64,000 nucleotides of DNA from Symsagittifera roscoffensis (taxonomy: Eukaryota > Xenacoelomorpha > Acoela > Convolutidae): NCBI RefSeq assembly GCF_963678635.1, contig NC_087066.1, positions 12,074,517 through 12,138,516 on the forward strand, given 5' to 3'. The position numbers and the translations under genes were made by a program. Numbering within the stretch: the stretch's first letter is position 1; every line of letters begins with the position of its first letter. The notes below the pieces were generated by a model. That model was given only the letters and a program-made list of their open reading frames with translations. It was not told the origin of the DNA and made no database searches. This document shows, piece by piece, positions 57,561-64,000 of this stretch.

Positions 57561-57849
57561 CTGCTTAATTTAAACTTGGTAAAATAACCACTAACATCAA
57601 ATTGGAAAATCGAAAAAAAATTCTTAACCATTGCAATATACGATATAGCTTAAACATGCAAAAATAATACGTTGTAAAAGCTCCGTCGCAAAAGCGCGTC
57701 AAATATACTTGCTTTATGAATCCAGGTTTAATTTTGAAATTTAGGGCTAAGGACTCTCAGAAAAGAATACTACACTACCTTCACCATTAATTGTTTGACC
57801 ATAGCAATCATGTAATTTGGCACGAAGCCATTGATAACTCAATAAGTAG

Positions 57850-58850
57850 ACATCGCAGCAACAACAAGTGAGCAGCTCGTTAGTTCGTTATTATGGTATA
57901 AGACAAATATTTGTGCGATCGCACACGGTAGACGCAACGGAACTGAGGATATAGACGAAAGTATAGTTTATCAGACATTTTCGTTCTGAACGCCATCAAA
58001 GACTTTATTTCCAAGTGTATGGCTAAGGAGCTAACTGAGACATAATGAGAAATAATTGAATTTCACCAGCCTCCTTCCCTTGAGTTAAAAACTCTTCTCC
58101 TTCTCAGGCATTATAGCGGTGGTCTTAACATCCTTGAAATGCATCCAGCTGTGACCACTTACCAATGAAAGCTCGAAAGGCTAAAAAATAGCATCCTAAA
58201 TATAGTGTCAATTATTGAGAACATGGATGGAAAATTACAAAAAAAATACTGAAGTTATTTGAAATCTTATCTGAACCTACAAAATGAGCTACATAAAGGT
58301 CATTCACTAATACTTGAGTACATTGAGAATAAAAGTCGCACCTCAAAAATTGATAATGTTGTTTGCAATTGTAAGTTTGTTTGGGAAAAAGGAGTCGACA
58401 CAAATGAGCAATTAACTAAGTAAGCAGGAAAAATCGAAAAAACAAAACTGAAACATGATTGCTCAGGAAAACCTGTGGCTGAAGAAATTAGCTGAAATGA
58501 ACGATGAAGTAACGCATGAAGTCCGCAGTTACAAGATGAGCTTGGAACCTTCGTCAGTCCCAGCACCCGGCATTACAGGGAGCAAGGGATCTTTTACAGG
58601 AAGCTAGGTCTGGGACATCATCACGCTCGCACAAAACAAAAGATTCGGAAAACTTATGAGAATTGGCAACTACAACTCCAATTTTCATCCATATTCAGGG
58701 ATGTAAAGCTGGAAATTTTATTTCTAATGGGACAGCCGTTGTCCCACCGTGTACACCAGTGGTGGGACTGTGTATTTATATATTCCATCAGTTAATCCTC
58801 AACTTGTTCCGCATATTGTCAGTAGTACCAATACTGATTATCATCTGAAA
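57850..58850. other. Probable upstream part of the gag region
   Basis: It contains several short plus-strand frames with a helix-like composition (LKNSILNIVSIIENMDGKL) but many stops. It probably belongs to the same BEL/Pao remnant. No LTR boundary is identified. Confidence 0.35.
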
Positions 58851-59297
58851 ATGTCTTCTGCTAACCTGAACCAAGATTGTTCATCGGATCGACCTCTCTC
58901 CGCTCGTGAATTGGCGGAGCTGATATTGCAAAACCGAAAAGATCATCTTCCTGAATGGAAGTTGGCACGAATGGTTCAGTCACCTTAAAACCATCGTTGA
59001 TTCCCCTGTTTTCATAGAACACTCGTCACAGGGAAAGCAGAAACCGCAAAGAGAGTTTATTTAACGTGGCGTTATGTAAAAACATGTACTGGCCACTTTA
59101 CAAAGGAAGTTTGACCAACAACACGCTATTGCTGGCGCGCAGCTTGATCAGCTGAGTACTTTTCCACAACTTAAAATGCACAATTCGGAAATTATGATTG
59201 GTTTCTCCTCTATAATATCTGGCCTGGTAGCCGTTTTCAAATCACTGTTATTCACCGATGATCTAAAGAGCGTTAACCTGTTAAACCAAGCTGTTAG
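58851..59297 (+). pseudogene. BEL/Pao retrotransposon gag fragment, broken
   Basis: From ATG at 58851 the frame reads ARELAELILQNRKDHLPEWK and stops soon after; a deletion removes the usual segment between LPEWKL and WHEWF. Other frames continue with SWHEWFSHLKTIVDS, TGKAETAKRVY and QLSTFPQLKMHNSEIMIGFS, then LLNQAV, where the duplication joint cuts it off. These blocks are characteristic of BEL/Pao gag. Upstream DNA (57930-58850) has fragments of open frame that may be the gag N-terminus. Confidence 0.8.
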
Positions 59298-61110
59298 AAA
59301 ATTTCAATGCCACTCGAGTATAAAAACTTCCAGATCAATCTGAAAATTATCAAAATCTTTCATCCAGTTAGAAACTTCTAGAATAATATGACCATTTAGA
59401 ATATATTGGTCTAAAAGCAAACCTTCTCTTTGGTTCAAGTTTCAAATTAAAATTAGGTTCAAAAAACATATTCCCTGAGTACAAAATATTGAGTGTATTA
59501 AATTAGAATCTCATCCTTTTCATTGTATAGTAAGTTTTAACACAGAGGCGAAGCCGAGCTTCGAGCCACTTGCAGTACAAACGGGGGAAAAAGAATTAAA
59601 AAGCCGAAAAACTAGATGAATGAAGTGCTAAAAAGTAGAATGTGAAATTAGCATCGAAGAAAATCAATCAAGAAAAAGGGGATGAAAAAAGCCGAAGTAC
59701 ATGAACAAAAAGCATTGGAGGCGAAAAAAAATTCGAAAAAAGACAAGAACTAATAAAGAAATGATCGAAATACCGGTCCCTTCAAAACACCCAATAATTT
59801 TTTTGGTCATCAAACGACGCAATATAAGAACATTAAACCGATACACTCTGGACACTTATGTATAAGAAAACTAAGTCAACCGGCTATTTTCGCGTCCTGC
59901 CTTTGATTTGAAAGAAATTGAAATTATGAATAATTTTGAAAATGACTTTTGATGGCCTTCAACGTGTAAGGGTGAACAAGTATTGATCAAACTTTTACAT
60001 CATTTTTAACAAGCCAATCGAAGATTGGAAAAGAGTAATGAAGCAAGTAAACAAAAAAACACTGATATTCCTGAAAAAATCTCAAATTTCGATATTCAAA
60101 GAAAAAAACAGATGCACTGTAAGCTCTTTGAACTTCTAGAACAATTTATGATGGGCGCTTTTTTGATAAATTGAACACAAATGGATCATTAGGTAAAGTT
60201 TTTATTCCGCTGGGAAATCTTAAAGATAAATTCCACTTTCGAAACTAGAAATCGTTTCGTGAAAGAAAAAAAAAAACAAAAAAAATCAGCAAGACCTATT
60301 TAAGAGTCTTCACTACGTTCATTATTCTTAAACATGCAAGATGACGACTGAACAATTTTTAAAAAAACACCGAGCTAAAGACGGAGCTGCCTAAGCTAAT
60401 GTACCATAACTAAGCAGACCATTTCAGCATAGTTTCGAGACCCCCATATGCACATCGTTTAACATTCTAAAAAAGGGGGTCCTCATCCTATTTGACTATT
60501 TTTACCGTGTTTTCGAGTTAACTCGGTTCAGGCTTGATTAATCTGAACAACCAAAAGAGCAAGTTGTCGCAGGGACAAACACGGGTTTTGTGAGAGCTTG
60601 CTTTGAAGCGTTTTAGTATAAATTGCTGTGGTTTATAATGTTATGTTCGGATGAAACTTATCAACATTGCCGATGAATTTTGCATTGTTGATTTTTTGGT
60701 TTTAAATTCATCCTTAGGGAGATTGAGCGCACATTTTGGCGCCTGACAAGGGATATTATTGATCATTCCCTTTCGAGTTAATTGTTGTTATTGACTAATT
60801 TCTGGGACATGAACAGGCTACTACACGAACAGGCTGCTGCAAGAACAGGCTACTACTCGAACAGGCTACTGCACGAACAGGCTACAAACTGAGCCAAATC
60901 CTGAGACAGAAACAGATAATCACAGACAAAGATAACAGAAAAGCTCACAGAAAGGCTTAGACAGATTCTGGGACAGATGAAAAACTGTTTTTGCACAGGG
61001 TGTACTCACAGAAGCTGTTCTCAAACAGGCTGTAGTAACAGAAAAAAGGTTTTCAGGTGGGTTATATATTCACAGAAAAGGTGTCTCCAGACATGGTGTT
61101 TCGAATCTAG

Positions 61111-61985
61111 TGTCTGTTGCGGATTGCAGAGTCAGTGTCATCTTCGACAGATGGCCTGCTAGGATTGCAGAGTCATTGTCAAGTTCCACAGAAGGTCTGC
61201 TGCGGATTGCAGAGTCAGTGTCATCTTCGACAGAGGGCCTGCTCGGATTGCAGAGTCATTGTCAAGTTCCACAGAAGGTCTGCTGCGGATTGCAGAGTCA
61301 GTGTCAAGTTCCACAGAAGGTCTGCTGCGGATTGCAGAGTCAGTGTCATCTTCGACAGAGGGCCTGCTCGGATTGCAGAGTAGGGGTCGAGTTCCACAGA
61401 AGGTCTGCTGCGGATTGCAGAGTCAGTGTCATCTTCGACAGAGGGCCTGCTCGAATTGCAGAGCCAGGGTCAAGTTCCACAGAAGGTCTGCTGCGGATTG
61501 CAGAGTCAGTGTCATCTTCGACAGAGGGCCTGCTCGAATTGCCGAGCCAGGGTCAAGTTCCACAGAAGGTCTGCTGCGGATTGCAGAGTCAGTGTCATCT
61601 TCGACAGAGGGCCTGCTCGGATTGCAGAGTCATTGTCAAGTTCCACAGAAGGTCTGCTGCGGATTGCAGAGTCATTGTCAAGTTCCACAGAAGGTCTGCT
61701 GCGGATTGCAGAGTCAGTGTCATCTTCGACAGAGGGCCTGCTCGGATTGCAGAGTAGGGGTCGAGTTCCACAGAAGGTCTGCTGCGGATTGCAGAGTCAG
61801 TGTCATCTTCGACAGAGGGCCTGCTCGAATTGCAGAGCCAGGGTCAAGTTCCACAGAAGGTCTGCTGCGGATTGCAGAGTCAGTGTCATCTTCGACAGAG
61901 GACCTGCTCGAATTGCAGAGCCAGGGTCAAGTTCCACAGAAGGTCTGCAGCGGATTGCAGAGTCAGTTTTATCTTCGACAGAGTG
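61111..61985. repeat. 41/42-bp minisatellite, copy 2, expanded
   Basis: The same units as at 55507 but about 21 of them. The 582-bp excess equals 14 units (six of 41 bp and eight of 42 bp). All three plus-strand frames stay open across most of it, as expected for a stop-free unit. Confidence 0.9.
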
Positions 61986-62500
61986 CCATCTTCAGTGTCA
62001 TCTTCGGCAGAGTCGGTGTCATATTCGACAGAAGGTCTGCTAGGGATTGCAAGGTCAACACCGACAATTTGAATGTGTCTTGTAAGATCGGTGCTTTCTC
62101 AATCTTCGAAAAAATTCTTCGATTACACTAGGTAAAAAACGATTACACTCTATCTAGACAAGCTATCTGACATTTTTCTCGAACCCGCTGATCAAATTTA
62201 CATAAAAAAGTTGAAAAGTTGGAAAATTGCCAAACAAAGTCCCGAAAAATCCTCAGGTTTTGCTAAAATTAGCGTTGAACTGAATTCAACCGAAAATAAC
62301 CTTACTTTAGGTGATCTGAAAGTTGAATATCAGGCAAACTAGCGTTTAACGCACCTTCGGTGCTTCGAAATTTTTCGAAAACTTATGAACAATCGCATAT
62401 ATTGGAAAGAACATCTGCAAACTTTTAGTGTAATCTGACTGCACCCAATTACAGGATTGGTAATTTCGAACTTTTAATTTTTTTAAATTCCCATTTTAAA

Positions 62501-63745
62501 AACGTCATCTCGAAAATTTAACGGGCCTCTGGAGAAATTTGGAGGCCAGATTTGCAACCACTGAGAGTCCTTGAGAGCACCCTTCTATAGGGTTAGGAAT
62601 CCAAAATTTTGTGAACTTTTTTAAACTTAGTTTCCCGAAAAAAAAATTAAAAAAAAAAACGTCTTATCTCGGAAACTTAAAAGATTTGAGCATTCATATT
62701 AAGCGTCACGATTTGAGACGCCTGGGTGTACGCTGACAATACGGATGTATCTTCATCAAGTTAGTAGTTTCAAATTTTTTTGAATTTCTTTTTAGATAAG
62801 TTCTTTGAGAAATTTTGAAAAAATAAAAAAATGTCACATCTCGGAAATTAAAAACATTTGAGCAGTCGCATTTAGCAGTTGCATGTGGCAAGATTTGCAA
62901 CTCTTTAGAGTACCCTGACAAAACCGAGCTATAGCGTTGGGAATTTCAAATTTTGAAAACTAATTAATTTAAACTTTCTGAAAATTTTGAAAAAATCACA
63001 AACAACGTCACATCTCGAAAACTAAAAAGAATTGAGCAGTCATATTTGGAGGCAAGATTCGCAATCCTTGAGAGTATTCTGACAGGACCTAACTACAGGG
63101 TTGGGAATTTCAGATTTTTAAAAAATAATCATAATTTAAGTTTTCTGAAAATTTTTGAAAAAATCATACAAAACGTCACATCTCGAAAACTAAAAAGAAT
63201 TGAGCAGTCATATTCGGAGGCAAGATTCGCAATCTTTGAGAGTAATCTAACAGGGCCTAACTACAGGGTTGGGAATTTCAGGTTTTAAAAAAAATTAATA
63301 AAAATTTAAGTTTTCTGAAAATTTTGAAAAAATCAGAAAAAACGTCATATCTCGAAAACTACAAAAAATTGAGCAGTCATATTTGTAGACAAAATTCGTA
63401 ATCTTTGAGATCACACTGACAGAACCCAACTGCAGGGTTTAGACTTTCAGATTCTGCGAAAAAATATATAAGTTTTCTGAAATTTTTTTGAAAAAATCAC
63501 AAAAAAAACGTCATATCTCGAAAACTACATGGATTTGAACAGTCATATTTGGAGGCAAGATTTGTAACTCCTTAGAGTACTCCGACAGCGTCCAACTACA
63601 GGGTTGGGAACTTCAAAATTTGCAAATTATTTGCAATTTCTGAAAATTTTTGACTTAATCTCAAAAATCGTCTTATCTCGTTAACTAAAATGATTCGGTC
63701 ATTCAGAATTGGAGGCCAAATTCGCAACCCCTTATTTGATATTGG
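62501..63745. repeat. Satellite-like repeat, about 165-bp units, copy 2
   Basis: A duplicate of 56315-57560, differing at a few single bases and one or two short A/T-run indels. Confidence 0.85.
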
Positions 63746-64000
63746 GCTGCTTAATTTAAACTTGGTAAAATAACCACTAACATCAAATTGGAAAATCGAA
63801 AAAAAATTCTTAACCATTGCAATATACGATATAGCTTAAACATGCAAAAATAATACGTTGTAAAAGCTCCGTCGCAAAAGCGCGTCAAATATACTTGCTT
63901 TATGAATCCAGGTTTAATTTTGAAATTTAGGGCTAAGGACTCTCAGAAAAGAATACTACACTACCTTCACCATTAATTGTTTGACCATAGCAATCATGTA

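Larger units (their letters stand above)
53694..59297. repeat. Tandem duplication unit, copy 1 (5,604 bp)
   Basis: From AAAATTTCAATGCCACTCG at 53694 the sequence reappears at 59298 with a constant 5,604-bp offset as far as the minisatellite, and beyond it with offset 6,186. Only scattered single-base differences are seen (for example at about 54198 and 54806). Copy 1 ends where copy 2 starts, with a short shared GAAAATTT at the joint. It starts 73 bp upstream of the LSM7 start codon. Confidence 0.85.
59298..64000. repeat. Tandem duplication unit, copy 2 (cut by window edge)
   Basis: It matches copy 1 to the last base of the window, which corresponds to about 57814. The only large difference is the longer minisatellite (61111-61985 here versus 55507-55800). 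Confidence 0.85.

Noticed and set aside
53694-64000. The duplicated block as long LTRs of one BEL/Pao element
   Set aside because: The repeat would be over 4 kb with only about 1.4 kb of gag between, no pol, and no TG..CA ends were identified. A tandem duplication explains the data more simply, though sequence beyond 64000 is needed to be certain.

Overview
The window is AT-rich eukaryotic DNA, almost certainly from a metazoan, probably an invertebrate. Genes are split by GT-AG introns. There is a recognisable OCRL/INPP5B-type inositol 5-phosphatase and an LSM7 gene, and most of the rest is transposable-element and satellite DNA. I cannot name the species. The mix of a Helentron-type Helitron with an OTU domain, BEL/Pao gag remnants, hAT-like MITEs and tRNA-derived short repeats is typical of many invertebrate genomes.

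Layout. (1) 1-8.5 kb: repeats, with one isolated minus-strand candidate exon (1345-1424) that aligns with an exon of the neighbouring 5-phosphatase gene, suggesting a second paralogous gene running off the left edge. (2) 8.58-32.18 kb, minus strand: one large gene, reconstructed by splice sites and reading phase into about 21 exons (about 1,310 residues plus one uncertain exon). Domain order is a long acidic Ser-rich tail, a PH-like segment, a 5-phosphatase catalytic domain, a diverged ASH-like region, a RhoGAP-like domain and a C-terminal LIDLS clathrin-box-like motif. It contains a 16-nt microexon and one GC-AG intron, and its introns hold MITEs, tRNA-like repeats and minisatellites. (3) 34.1-45.1 kb, plus strand: a decayed Helitron (Helentron type) with a 2A-like peptide, CxxC motifs, an OTU-like protease region, a Rep region with a damaged HUH motif, and a Pif1-like helicase carrying a frameshift and an in-frame stop. 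(4) 46.8-51.9 kb: five tandem copies of an unrecognised gene-like unit, some with large internal deletions. (5) 52.59-53.62 kb, minus strand: a complete two-exon LSM7. (6) 53.69 kb to the end: a 5,604-bp tandem duplication (second copy cut by the window edge). It holds a 41/42-bp minisatellite that is 14 units longer in the second copy, a roughly 165-bp satellite, and a broken BEL/Pao gag.

The two intact host genes act in unrelated housekeeping processes: phosphoinositide turnover in membrane traffic, and mRNA decay/splicing. No pathway links them. The regions most worth follow-up are the five-copy array, the Helentron N-terminus, the unusual features of the 5-phosphatase gene, and the very recent duplication just upstream of LSM7.
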